This document shows, piece after piece, positions 50,292-58,687 of a stretch of 64,000 nt of DNA. Location of the stretch: NCBI RefSeq assembly GCF_900184245.1, contig NZ_FXXB01000008.1:496001-560000 (forward strand). The letters run 5' to 3'. Position 1 is the first letter of the stretch; every line of letters begins with the position of its first letter. Source of the stretch: Brachybacterium massiliense (lineage in GTDB: Bacteria; Actinomycetota; Actinomycetes; Actinomycetales; Dermabacteraceae). The notes under the pieces are model-generated. The model ran no database searches. It was not told the DNA's origin and worked only from the letters and a program-made list of their open reading frames with translations. Made by a program: the position numbers and the translations under genes.

Positions 50292-51421
50292 CCTCGCCCA
50301 TCCCCCCGTCACGGGCCCAGCGGCCCCGCATCCAGGACCTCGCCGGCGCCGTCCTCGCCGGCAGCGAGACCGAGGACCTGCTGGATCTGCTGCTGCACTC
50401 CTCTCGCGGAGATCTCGACGCGCGCAGCGCCGTGCTGGTGATGCCGCTGACACCGGGCGCCTGGGCGGTCGAGATGGTCGAGGGCGCGGACTCCGACGTG
50501 CTGCTGGGCGAGGATATCGCCGCCGACTCGCCCGCCGGGATCGGCCTGCAGCACGCGGACCCGGAGGCGCTCGAGGCGATCGGCTCCTGGGAGGTGGGGT
50601 CGGAGCGGCGCCGGGCGCTGGTCGCGGTGATCGACGCCGCCGAGCACGGCACGGGTCTGCTCGCCGTGCTGCGCGACGAGGACTCGTCCCCCTTCACCGA
50701 GGCGGACCGGGAGCGGCTCGACTCCCTCGCGGCCCTGCTCGCCCTCACCCTGCGCGTTCCGACGCTGCGCTCGAGCAGCGAGATCGACGACGAGCGCGGA
50801 CGCATCGCCCGCGACCTCCACGATCTGGCGATCCAGGAGCTGTTCGCGGTGGGCATGGAGCTCGAGAGCCTGGTGGAGTCGCTCGGCTCGCCCGACGTGA
50901 CGCCGTCGAAGGCGCGGATCCGCAGCTCGGTCGCGACCTCCGTGCAGGGGGTCGAGAACGCGGTCGCCCAGATCCGGCAGATCGTCCAGTCGCTGCGGCG
51001 CGAGCGCTCCGAGGCCACGCTCACCGAGCAGCTGCGCCACGAGGTGGGGCTCGCGACGGCGGGCCTGGGCTTCGTCCCCTCGATGCGGCTGCCTCCGCGG
51101 CCCTCCGAGATGGATGCCGAGCTGCCTCCGGAGATCGCGGAGGACGTGGTGGCGGTGGTGCGCGAATGCCTGGCCAATGCGGCCCGGCACGCTCATGCGA
51201 GCGCGGTCGCGGTCTCGGTGAGCGTGTTCTCCGAGGGCGTGGACCGGGTGGTGCAGGTCAACGTCTCCGACAACGGACGCGGGATCGACCCCTCGGTGCG
51301 CCGTCGCAGCGGGCTGGCGAACATGTCCGCGCGGGCGCGGCGTCACTCCGGGTGGGTGGACGCGATCAACCTCGAGCCGGGCACGATGATCTCCTGGCGG
51401 GTCACCCTGCCCGCCACGTGA
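50288..51421 (+). CDS. GAF-domain histidine kinase (NarL/DevS type)
   Basis: A 377-residue soluble sensor kinase. Residues about 20-160 look like a GAF domain; the HisKA_3 dimerisation helix has RIARDLHDLAIQELFAVGME with phospho-His near 178; the ATPase part has VVRECLANAARHAHAS (N box) and NVSDNGRGID (G1) with SGLANMSARA. It shares an ATGA overlap with cydC, so it is expressed with the oxidase operon and may sense redox or respiratory state. The convergent response regulator is the likely partner. Confidence 0.88.
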   Translation: MTSPIPPSRAQRPRIQDLAGAVLAGSETEDLLDLLLHSSRGDLDARSAVLVMPLTPGAWAVEMVEGADSDVLLGEDIAADSPAGIGLQHADPEALEAIGSWEVGSERRRALVAVIDAAEHGTGLLAVLRDEDSSPFTEADRERLDSLAALLALTLRVPTLRSSSEIDDERGRIARDLHDLAIQELFAVGMELESLVESLGSPDVTPSKARIRSSVATSVQGVENAVAQIRQIVQSLRRERSEATLTEQLRHEVGLATAGLGFVPSMRLPPRPSEMDAELPPEIAEDVVAVVRECLANAARHAHASAVAVSVSVFSEGVDRVVQVNVSDNGRGIDPSVRRRSGLANMSARARRHSGWVDAINLEPGTMISWRVTLPAT

Positions 51422-51430
51422 GGACTCAGC

Positions 51431-52060
51431 TCACTGGGGCTTCCAGCCGGCGCGGCGACGGGCGGCGACCATCGCCGCGACCTGGGTGCGGCGCTGCATG
51501 CCGAGGGTCTGGAGGATGACCGTGACGCGGTTCTTGACCGTCTTCTCGGCGATCCCGAGCTCCTCGGCGATCTCGCGGTTCGAGTGGCCGTCGCCGATCA
51601 GCTCGACCACCCGCTGATCGGACTCCGACAGCCCCGTCTCGTCCTCGACGTGCGCGGCCGGCCAGATCGACTTCCCGCCCCGGATCGCGATGATCGCCTC
51701 GACGATCTCCTGCGAGCGGGCGGACTTCAGCATCAGCCCGGCGGCCCCCGCGGCCTTCGACTCGCGCAGCGCCGCGTCATCGTCGAAGCTGGTCAGCACC
51801 AGCATCAGCTGCTCGGGGTCCAGCTCGCGGGCGGCCTTCATCACGTCGATGCCGGTGCCGTCGGGCAGCTGGAGGTCCACCACGAGCACCTCGGGACGGA
51901 TCGCGGGCAGGCGGCGGGTCGCCTCGGCCACCGAGGAGGCCTCGCCGATCACGCTGAGCGACTCGCTCGCATCGATCACGGTGACGATCCCCCGGCGCAC
52001 CACCTCGTGGTCGTCCACCAGCATCACGCGGATCGGGCCGGACTGTTCGGTCGCTGTCAC
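51431..52060 (-). CDS. NarL/LuxR-type response regulator
   Basis: A 209-residue regulator: receiver domain with MLVDDHEVVRRG, phospho-Asp in VLVVDLQLPDGTG near 57, LTSFDDDAALRESKAAGAAG, and a LuxR-type HTH (LSESDQRVVELIGDGHSNRE, IAEELGIAEKTVKNRV). GTG 52060 is chosen because AGGAAGGA lies six bases upstream; ATG 52081 would place that site inside the gene. It converges on the kinase gene with nine bases between stops, an unusual layout for a pair that is normally co-directional. Confidence 0.88.
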   Translation of the reverse strand: MTATEQSGPIRVMLVDDHEVVRRGIVTVIDASESLSVIGEASSVAEATRRLPAIRPEVLVVDLQLPDGTGIDVMKAARELDPEQLMLVLTSFDDDAALRESKAAGAAGLMLKSARSQEIVEAIIAIRGGKSIWPAAHVEDETGLSESDQRVVELIGDGHSNREIAEELGIAEKTVKNRVTVILQTLGMQRRTQVAAMVAARRRAGWKPQ

Positions 52061-52115
52061 GGAGCGTCCTTCCTGCATCACCTGGTGAGATCTGTCGTCG
52101 ACGAATCTACCGCAC

Positions 52116-53072
52116 CTACAGGGGCCCCGCGGGAACGGTCCTGCGCTGGCACCGCGGGCAGAAGTGCGAGGAACGGTTCTGGTGCATCACCCGTCGGATC
52201 GTGCCGCCGCACCGCGCGCACGGCTCGCCCTCGCGGCCGTAGGCGTTCAGGGAGCGGGCGAAGTACCCGCTGCGGCCGTCCACGTTCACGTACAGGGCAT
52301 CGAAGCTGGTACCGCCCACCTCGAGCGCCCGCTCCATCACCTCGCGGGCGGCGCGCAGGATCGTGAGCGCCCGGCGCTGGCTGAGCGCCGCGCCGGGGGT
52401 GTCGTAGCGGGTGCGGGCCGCCCACAGCGCCTCGTCGGCGTAGATGTTCCCGATCCCGGAGACGATCTCCTGGTTCAGCAGCAGGGTCTTCACGGCGCTG
52501 CGGCGGCCGCGCAGAGCACGGGCCACGTCGGGCAGGTCGATCGCGGGGTCGAGCAGGTCTCGGGCCACGTGCGCGGCGTCGGCGGGCAGCAGGGCGTCGG
52601 GACTGCCCACGCCCGCGAGGGCCCCGTCGGGCGCCTCGACCAGCTCGCTGGTCCACAGCCCGCCGAAGAGCCGCTGGTCGATGAGGTCCACGCGGGTGCC
52701 GTCATCGAGGTGCAGCGAGAGGCGGCGGTGGCGCAGCGGATCGGAGGCGGGCCCCTCGGAGGGTGCGGTGGGGGCCGTGGCGACAGCTCCGGTGGTGCCG
52801 ATCCGCAGCTGGCCGCTCATGCCCAGGTGCCCCATCAGGGCCTCACCCGTCTCGGCACCGGCGCCGTCGGCCAGACGCCACCACAGGAATTTCCCGCGCC
52901 GCACCACGGCGGAGAGGGTGCTGCCGAGCAGCGCGGCGCGCAGCCGGTCCGCTCCCCCGGGCTGGCGGCGGATGATGCGAGCATCGAGCAGCTCGAGCCC
53001 GGTGATGGTGCGGCCGACGGTGCGGGGCTCGAGGCCCCGCCGCACGACCTCGACCTCGGGCAGCTCGGGCAT
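52116..53072 (-). CDS. mutM: Formamidopyrimidine-DNA glycosylase
   Basis: A 318-residue base-excision enzyme. Pro2-Glu3 catalytic start (MPELPEVEVVRRGLE), Lys in VVRRGKFLWWRL, LMGHLGMSGQLRI, the H2TH segment with NQEIVSGIGNIYADEALWAA, and the terminal zinc finger CARCGG and CPRC. It is longer than the usual 270-290 residues because of a low-complexity insert (VATAPTAPSEGPAS) about residue 97. It removes 8-oxoguanine. Follows rnc by four bases. Confidence 0.95.
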   Translation of the reverse strand: MPELPEVEVVRRGLEPRTVGRTITGLELLDARIIRRQPGGADRLRAALLGSTLSAVVRRGKFLWWRLADGAGAETGEALMGHLGMSGQLRIGTTGAVATAPTAPSEGPASDPLRHRRLSLHLDDGTRVDLIDQRLFGGLWTSELVEAPDGALAGVGSPDALLPADAAHVARDLLDPAIDLPDVARALRGRRSAVKTLLLNQEIVSGIGNIYADEALWAARTRYDTPGAALSQRRALTILRAAREVMERALEVGGTSFDALYVNVDGRSGYFARSLNAYGREGEPCARCGGTIRRVMHQNRSSHFCPRCQRRTVPAGPL

Positions 53073-53076
53073 CTGC

Positions 53077-53829
53077 TCAGCCTCGGGGGATCAGCGACTC
53101 ACCGCGCGCGGCGAGGACCTGACGCACCGCGTTCTGGGCGGCGGCGAGCTCGGCGTCCTTCTTCGAGGCGCCGTCGCCGCTCGCGGTGACGATGCCGTCC
53201 ACGGTGACCGTCGCGGTGAACACCTTCTGGTGCTCGAGCCCCGCCTCGGCGATCGCGTAGGAGACGCTCGACCCCTCGGCCGCGGCGATCTCCTGCAGCC
53301 GGGACTTGAAGTCATACCCGGTCTCGAGGAACTCATCGGAGTCGAGCAGCGGACGCAGCAGGTCCAGCACGAACCGACGCGAGACGTCCTGTCCCAGCGC
53401 CAGATGGACCGCTCCGATCACGGCCTCGGTGGTGTCAGCGAGGATCGAGGCCTTCGCACGACCGCCGGTGAGGTCCTCGCCGCGGCCCAGCCGCACGTAG
53501 GCGCCGAGGTCGAGCTTGGAGGCGATCACGGCGAGCGCGCGGGTGCTCACGGTCGCGGCCCGTCGCCGAGCGAGATCGCCCTCGGGCAGTGTGGGGTGGG
53601 AGGCGTAGAGGTGCTCGGTGACGGCCAGCTGCAGCACTGCGTCGCCGAGGAACTCGAGCCGCTCGTTGTGCGGCAGCCCGTCGTTCTCGTAGGAGTAGGA
53701 GCGATGGGTGAGCGCCAGCTCGAGCAGCCCGGAGGCCTTGAGATCAGCGGCCTGCGCGCCGTCCAGCGGCAGTCGATCCAGCAGGCCCTGCGGGGCGGCG
53801 GCCTCAGTGGCGCGGCGCCTGCGCGCCAT
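53077..53829 (-). CDS. rnc: Ribonuclease III
   Basis: A 250-residue enzyme: signature HNERLEFLGDAVLQLAV near 53, DTTEAVIGAVHLA with the metal-binding Asp and Glu, and a C-terminal dsRNA-binding domain (KSRLQEIAAAEGSSVSYAI, ASGDGASKKDAELAAAQNAV). It cleaves double-stranded RNA in rRNA processing. ATG 53829 overlaps the DUF177 stop by one base (TGATG), with no rpmF gene between them. Confidence 0.95.
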   Translation of the reverse strand: MARRRRATEAAAPQGLLDRLPLDGAQAADLKASGLLELALTHRSYSYENDGLPHNERLEFLGDAVLQLAVTEHLYASHPTLPEGDLARRRAATVSTRALAVIASKLDLGAYVRLGRGEDLTGGRAKASILADTTEAVIGAVHLALGQDVSRRFVLDLLRPLLDSDEFLETGYDFKSRLQEIAAAEGSSVSYAIAEAGLEHQKVFTATVTVDGIVTASGDGASKKDAELAAAQNAVRQVLAARGESLIPRG

Positions 53830-54437
53830 CAGGCCTCCTCGTTCCTGCTCGAGCCGTCCTCGTCGGTATCGGTCGACTCTCCGGAGTCCTCGTCCAGCAG
53901 GCCCTGAAGCGCCGCGAAGCGGGGATCGATCACGTCGTGGTGGTGGTCCGGATCGTTCTCCATGCGGAAGCCGCACTGGGCGCACAGGCCGGGGCAGTCC
54001 TCGCGGCACAGGGGGCGCTCGTCGGCCTCCATCGCGAGGGCGTCGCGCACCAGCGGGCCGACATTGACGGCGTCGTCCTCGAAGAGCACGGAGTCGTCCC
54101 TGTCCTCGGCCTTGACCTTCTCCGGGTACATGAACAGCTCGTCGACGCGCGCGGTGACGTCCTGCTCCACCGGGTCGAGGCAGCGGGAGCACTCGCCCTC
54201 GAGGTGGGCGGTCACGGTGCCGTGGACGTAGATGCCCTCGACCACGGACTCGAGCTCGGCCTCGACCGCGATGTCCTGCCCCTCGGGGACCTGCATCGCG
54301 ATGCCGCCGGCCTCACGGGCCGGGGCGGGGACGGTGCGCTCCACGCGGCGGTGGGTTCCGGGGCGGCCGACGAGGTCGATCGCATCGAACTGCAGCGCCG
54401 TGTCGAGCGTGCTGCGGGGGGTGGCGTCGGAAGACAT
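53829..54437 (-). CDS. DUF177 (YceD-like) protein
   Basis: A 202-residue protein with the DUF177 pattern: FDAIDLVGRPGTHRRVERTV, a strand-rich middle, VTAHLEGECSRCLDPVEQDV with a CxxC, and the conserved second Cys cluster LCREDCPGLCAQCGFR, ending in an acidic tail. The family is linked to 23S rRNA accumulation. ATG 54437 has AGGAC upstream; ATG 54470, which abuts the coaD stop, is the alternative. Usual neighbours coaD and rnc flank it. Confidence 0.88.
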   Translation of the reverse strand: MSSDATPRSTLDTALQFDAIDLVGRPGTHRRVERTVPAPAREAGGIAMQVPEGQDIAVEAELESVVEGIYVHGTVTAHLEGECSRCLDPVEQDVTARVDELFMYPEKVKAEDRDDSVLFEDDAVNVGPLVRDALAMEADERPLCREDCPGLCAQCGFRMENDPDHHHDVIDPRFAALQGLLDEDSGESTDTDEDGSSRNEEA

Positions 54438-54470
54438 CGGTGACGGTCCTGTTCGTGTCGAGGGGGCCAT

Positions 54471-54962
54471 TCAGGATACGGCGGAGGCGGCGCGCAGGGC
54501 GTCCAGGGAGGGGCCGGGGAGCATGTCGGAGACATCACCTCCGAGGGCATGGACCTCCCGCACCAGCGAGGAGGAGATGTGCGCGAGGGTCGAATCGGTG
54601 AGCAGGAAGACCGTGTCCACACCGGAGAGGTGCTGGTTCATCCGCGCCATCGGCTCCTCGTAGGCGAGGTCGAGCTGGGAGCGCAGGCCGCGCACGACGG
54701 CGTCGGCGCCGATGTCCCGGCAGAAGTCGACCAGCAGCCCCTTGGGAAGGGTGCGCACTTCGACGTTGCCCTCGAGCTGCTCCTGCTGGAGGGTCTGCGT
54801 GATCGACGCCTTGCGGGCCTCGAGGTCGAGCGTCCCCTTCTTGGAGGGGTTGTGGGAGACGGCGATGACCACGTGATGACCGAGGGCCGCGGCACGACGG
54901 GTGAGGTCGAGGTGTCCCAGCGTGAAGGGATCGAACGAGCCGGGCAGGACGACGGTGCTCAT
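54471..54962 (-). CDS. coaD: Phosphopantetheine adenylyltransferase
   Basis: A 163-residue enzyme of coenzyme A synthesis. PGSFDPFTLGHLDLTRRAA (7-25), GLLVDFCRDIGADAVVRGLR, the conserved NQHLSGVDTVFL region and the ISSSLVRE signature near 129 are all present. It transfers AMP to 4'-phosphopantetheine. Length is normal. Confidence 0.95.
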   Translation of the reverse strand: MSTVVLPGSFDPFTLGHLDLTRRAAALGHHVVIAVSHNPSKKGTLDLEARKASITQTLQQEQLEGNVEVRTLPKGLLVDFCRDIGADAVVRGLRSQLDLAYEEPMARMNQHLSGVDTVFLLTDSTLAHISSSLVREVHALGGDVSDMLPGPSLDALRAASAVS

Positions 54963-54994
54963 GCCGTCACTGTAGTGCGCCGGAGCCGGATCGC

Positions 54995-55394
54995 TCAGCC
55001 CAGGGCGATGGTGACGTGGTGCAGGCCGTCGTCGTCGATGGTGCCGATGGTGAGGGTCCCGGTGGTCCCGGCGAGCTCGCCGGTGCCCGAACCGGGGGCG
55101 ATCACGTAGCTCAGCTCGGGCTCACCGCCGGCCATGGTGCCGAGCTGCTGGAGCACGAGGGTGCCGCTGCGGCCGTCGAGGGTGCCCTCGAAGGCCTCGG
55201 TAGCGATGTAGGAGGCGTTGCCGCCGGCCGGTTCCCCCGCGGTGAGCATGATGCCGCGGGAGCTGCCTTCGAGGGCGCCGGTCCAGGTCTTGGCGAGGTC
55301 GAAGCGGTCGGCGGCGCCGGGGAGGTTCTCGGCGGGCGTCAGCGAGACGGTGAAGGCGGCGGCGACCGCTTCGACCCTGGCTGCTGGAGCTCAT
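54995..55394 (-). pseudogene. DUF3224-type protein, probably frameshifted near its start
   Basis: The minus-strand frame ending at 54995 reads VEAVAAAFTVSLTPAENLPG, then AKTWTGALEGSSRGIMLTAG, TEAFEGTLDGRSGTLVLQQL and PGSGTGELAGTTGTLTIG, the beta-barrel pattern of DUF3224 proteins. It has no ATG or GTG before the conserved strands; a TGA stop closes it at about 55393. ATG 55394 (MSSSSQ) lies in the neighbouring frame and would join after loss of one base in the AGGG run near 55376. Either a real frameshift, a sequencing error, or use of ATG 55249 giving only 84 residues. Confidence 0.6.
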
Positions 55395-55397
55395 GCC

Positions 55398-56012
55398 TCA
55401 AGTATCGGTGCCGTGGGGGTGCGGCGCGCCGGTTCCGCGGCGAGCTTCGCTCACGGGGTGCTCGTTCGCGAGCAGCGCGTAGGACATCCCGTCGAGCCAG
55501 CGGCCGCTGCGGTGGAGGGACTCCTCGCGGAACACTCCCTCGAGGCGCATGCCGATCTTCTCCATGACGCGGCGCGAGGCGAGGTTCTCAGCGAAGCACG
55601 CCGCCTCGACCCGGCGCGCACCGAGGGTCTCGAAGGCGATGCGGAGCAGGGCGGCGGCGAACTCGGTGCCGAGGCCCCGTCCCTGGACGGCAGGGTCGAG
55701 CGCCCAGCCGATCTCGGCCTGCTGGCCCTTGGCCTGCTCGACCATGTCGGCCTGGGACCAAGCGTCCTGCAGCTCGACCTTGCCGACGGCGACGATCCGC
55801 CCATCGAGCCGACCCACGACGCAACTGTCGAGACCGCGGTCCCACCACTGCTGGTGCGCCTCGGCCGTGGCGCTCAGCGTGGTGGTCCATTCCTGCACCT
55901 CCGGCAGGCGGTGCCAGGGCCAGACTGCCGCGGCGTCCTCGGATCGACCTGGACGCAGCTCGAGGCGGGCGGTGCGGAAGGGTGATTCGAGGTCGGTGAG
56001 CGAGCGGGACAT
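55398..56012 (-). CDS. RimJ/RimL-type GNAT acetyltransferase
   Basis: A 204-residue protein with the RimJ-like layout: FRTARLELRPGRSEDAAAVW at the N-terminus, EIGWALDPAVQGRGLGTEFA (acetyl-CoA loop QGRGLGTE) near 102 and LGARRVEAACFAENLASRRV with MEKIGMRLEGVFRE, typical of enzymes that acetylate N-termini or small amines. Substrate unknown. It stands alone, four bases from the DUF3224 fragment. Confidence 0.85.
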   Translation of the reverse strand: MSRSLTDLESPFRTARLELRPGRSEDAAAVWPWHRLPEVQEWTTTLSATAEAHQQWWDRGLDSCVVGRLDGRIVAVGKVELQDAWSQADMVEQAKGQQAEIGWALDPAVQGRGLGTEFAAALLRIAFETLGARRVEAACFAENLASRRVMEKIGMRLEGVFREESLHRSGRWLDGMSYALLANEHPVSEARRGTGAPHPHGTDT

Positions 56013-56078
56013 CGGGACAGAGTAGCGGCCCGTTCAGTTGCGTTCCGGTCCGAAGGGGTCGAGTCGGACGGGGTCGGG

Positions 56079-57665
56079 TCAGAACGGCACGGGGCGGTGC
56101 TCCAGCAGCGGCGCCAGGGGCGGCGGGCCAGGATCGTCGTGCTCGTCGTAGTCGGGATCGCTGTAGTGCTCGAGGAGGTGGAGGCCCCACCGGTCCTGCT
56201 CCTCGTGGAGCGGGCTCTCGGCGATGACGTCGTCGAAGTATCCGTTGCGGGTGAGCGCTTCGAACTCGAGGTCGCTGCGGTACTGCTCCCAGGCATGCTG
56301 CAGCTGCTCGGACAGCTCCCTGGTGACCAGATCGGTGTTCCGGGCGGCATCGCACACGGCGGCGTCGCCGATCTGCCACCGGGTGGTCCCGGTGTCCTGG
56401 TCCCTGACGGGATCCAGCAGGCCCGCCGTCTTCATCCTGTGGTGCAGGCGACACAGGCGATGGAGGTTGTCCAGGGAGGTGGGGCCGCCACGGTCCGGGT
56501 TCTCGAGATCGAACTCCTGGATGTGGTCGATCTCCCCGACGGTCATCACGTTGCGGGCGCAGCCCGGGACCGCGCAGACAGGGTCGATCAGGCGGAGGTT
56601 CTCTGCCATCGCCGTGGAGGTCCGGTAGGTGCGGGAGGCCGACGGGAGGTAGCCCCCTGCGATCGGCTCGGCGAGCACGCGCTCGAAGGCCGGGGCCTTC
56701 GCGACGAGCTCCCGTGCCATGCGCGGCGGGATCGGGATCGTCCCGTCCAGCGTCGCCGGGGCGTTCGAGAGGCCGAGCAGGGTGAGCACGGGGACGACGA
56801 CGGAGATCCGGAACGCGGGGTCAGGCACCTCGATGGCGCCGGTGTGGAGCTGCGAGCGGACCGCGATCGCGTACTGCAGTGCGGACAGCGGGAGGTGCTT
56901 CCCGTCGCGGGCGGCATCGCCGTCGAGGTCGAAGGGGATCGGGGCGCCCGTCTCGAGAGCGTGGCGCTGGGCGTCCTGCACGGCACGGGCGGCGGCGTCG
57001 AGCCGCTGACCGAAGGCGGTGATCTCGGGGATCGGGCCGCGGATGATGAGGCAGGCGGTGCCGTCGCCGTCCGGCGAGGGATGGATGCTCACGCTGCGCT
57101 GCTCCTCGGGCGACTCCTGGACGGCGTCCGTGCCGAACCATGCGATGAGCAGGCGCAGCTCGCGGTAGAAGCGTTCGACGTCGATCGCCTCGAGCTGCCA
57201 GGCTGCTACCCGCTCGTCGACGAGCCGGCGCTGGTGCGCGGTCAGGCGCAGCACGCTGCGGATCAGCCATTCGAACCACTCGATCGGCAGCGCGCCCTCG
57301 GCCACGCGGGCGAAGCAGGCGGGCAGATCGGTCACCGCCACATGAGCGTCGCGCAGTCGGTCCTCTCCGCGGGTCGTCTTCACCCGCAGACCCGCGGCGG
57401 CGGCCAGGGCGTGGAGCGCCTTCTCCTCGGCCTCGTCCCCCTTCGTCCAGAGCGTGGCGAGATCGTGCATCTCGGCGATGTAGAGCGCGGCATGCTCCTG
57501 CCGGCGGCGACGGAAGATGCGCAGCACGGTCTCCGCCTCGGAGCTCCGCGGTGTGACGTCGGCACGCTCGAGGAGCGCCTGGGAGGTCAGAGGGGTGCGG
57601 GCCGTGACGTGCTTGAGGGGCGGCCCGTCGGCGCGGCGCGAAGCGGTGGCCTGTTCCCTCATCAC
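56079..57665 (-). CDS. DUF222/HNH endonuclease-domain protein
   Basis: A 528-residue protein of the abundant actinobacterial DUF222-HNH group. The DUF222 helical region spans about 40-330; the HNH nuclease at about 375-425 has VCAVPGCARN, VGEIDHIQEFD (first His), TSLDNLHRLCRLHHRMK (zinc Cys and second His pair). These genes vary widely in copy number and act like mobile or selfish genes; function is unsettled. It lies in an islet between rsmD and coaD, genes that are adjacent in many relatives. Confidence 0.88.
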   Translation of the reverse strand: MMREQATASRRADGPPLKHVTARTPLTSQALLERADVTPRSSEAETVLRIFRRRRQEHAALYIAEMHDLATLWTKGDEAEEKALHALAAAAGLRVKTTRGEDRLRDAHVAVTDLPACFARVAEGALPIEWFEWLIRSVLRLTAHQRRLVDERVAAWQLEAIDVERFYRELRLLIAWFGTDAVQESPEEQRSVSIHPSPDGDGTACLIIRGPIPEITAFGQRLDAAARAVQDAQRHALETGAPIPFDLDGDAARDGKHLPLSALQYAIAVRSQLHTGAIEVPDPAFRISVVVPVLTLLGLSNAPATLDGTIPIPPRMARELVAKAPAFERVLAEPIAGGYLPSASRTYRTSTAMAENLRLIDPVCAVPGCARNVMTVGEIDHIQEFDLENPDRGGPTSLDNLHRLCRLHHRMKTAGLLDPVRDQDTGTTRWQIGDAAVCDAARNTDLVTRELSEQLQHAWEQYRSDLEFEALTRNGYFDDVIAESPLHEEQDRWGLHLLEHYSDPDYDEHDDPGPPPLAPLLEHRPVPF

Positions 57666-58131
57666 CGCTCCTTCCGAATGTCGATCGCGAGCACCCTGCG
57701 CTCGGGCGGTGAAGTCCCGGCGACGGTGCGCCCTACCAGTTTAGAACGAGCGCTCGAAAGAGACAAGAGCTCACCCAGTTCGACCCCAGAATGTGGATAA
57801 CCCTCCACTGTGGAGGAATGGTCAAGATATCCACAGCCAGTGCATGATATGTGGATACTGGCAGGTCATATCTGGTCCAGGGCTAGCCGTTCGGTGGCAC
57901 AATATTGCTGAGCTGCCGGGCTCGCCCATCATGTGCACTGGCCAGAAGATTGATGCGCAAATAAGCACACCAGCCCCTGCAATTCAAGGCCCCCACAGGA
58001 ATGTGGATAACCGCCGGGAGGGGCGGGGCCGCCACGCCCCTCACACGGGGCCGCTGCACTGCACCACCGCTCAGGACAGGGCTACGACGCCCCAGCACCC
58101 CTCAGGCCGGGCCACCGAACTGCAGCACCCC
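57666..58131. other. Lower-GC non-coding interval with DnaA-box-like sites
   Basis: These 466 bases show no credible gene; the long plus-strand frame across them lacks codon bias and runs antisense into rsmD. G+C falls to about 55% around 57841-57900 by hand count. The interval has four DnaA-box-like sites, a palindrome CCTCCAC-T-GTGGAGG (57802-57816), a CGAGCGCTCG palindrome (57749-57758) and the first copy of a 30-base tandem repeat. Confidence 0.7.
57792..58010. repeat. Cluster of four DnaA-box-like sites
   Basis: TGTGGATAA at 57792-57800 and 58002-58010 are exact complements of the consensus box TTATCCACA. TGTGGATAC (57850-57858) and ATATCCACA (57827-57835, opposite orientation) differ from it by one base. 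The first and second sites flank the palindrome at 57802-57816. Confidence 0.6.
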
Positions 58132-58153
58132 TCAGGCCGGGCCACCGAACTGC
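58094..58153. repeat. Two tandem 30-bp repeats over the rsmD 3' end
   Basis: Identical units at 58094-58123 and 58124-58153. The second covers the last codons of rsmD (VLQFGGPA) and its stop; the first repeats the same bases just downstream, so the 3' end of the gene has been duplicated in tandem. Confidence 0.9.
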
Positions 58154-58686
58154 AGCACTGTCTCGCCGTAGCCCTTCGTGCCGTCGTCGGCCCACCCCTC
58201 GGGCCAGACGATCGCGGGCGTGCGCGAGGAGCGCTCGATGACCACCAGGGCGTCGTCGGCGAGCGCGGGACGCAGGGCGAGCAGGAGCTGCTCGAGAGAC
58301 TCGGTGCTGACGTCGTACGGCGGATCGAGGAAGACCAGGGTCGCCCCATGGCCCGCGAGCTGGGTGGCCACGGTCGCCGCCTTCGCGGCGCGGATATCGG
58401 TGCGAGCTTCGAGCCCGAGATCGCTCGCTGTGCGGCGCAGCTGCTTGGCGGTCGGGCCGTGCAGCTCCACGAGCACGGCGTGCGCGGCGCCGCGCGAGAG
58501 CGCCTCGAAGGCCAGCCCACCGGTGCCGGCGTAGAGGTCGAGCACGCGAGCGCCATCGAGCGCGTCCCAGCCCTCGAGGCGGTTGAACAGGGCCTCGCGC
58601 ACCTTGTCGGAGGTGGGACGGGTGCCCTTGCCGGGCGGGCCGGGGATGGTGCGGCCGCCGAGGCTGCCGGAGACGATGCGGGGCAC
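58132..58686 (-). CDS. rsmD: 16S rRNA (guanine966-N2)-methyltransferase
   Basis: A 184-residue enzyme starting VPRIVSGSLGGRTI at GTG 58686, with GAGGAG upstream and one base after the recG stop. Landmarks: PTSDKVREALFNRLEG, SAM motif LDLYAGTGGLAFEALSRGA near 48, FLDPPYDV (NPPY-like catalytic motif) near 121. It methylates G966 of 16S rRNA. The frame is open further upstream into recG, but that part is not conserved. Confidence 0.93.
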   Translation of the reverse strand: MPRIVSGSLGGRTIPGPPGKGTRPTSDKVREALFNRLEGWDALDGARVLDLYAGTGGLAFEALSRGAAHAVLVELHGPTAKQLRRTASDLGLEARTDIRAAKAATVATQLAGHGATLVFLDPPYDVSTESLEQLLLALRPALADDALVVIERSSRTPAIVWPEGWADDGTKGYGETVLQFGGPA

Positions 58687-58687
58687 G

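Noticed and set aside
57792-58010. Chromosomal replication origin
   Set aside because: Only four box-like sites, no dnaA/dnaN/gyrB/rpmH neighbourhood and no strongly AT-rich unwinding element.
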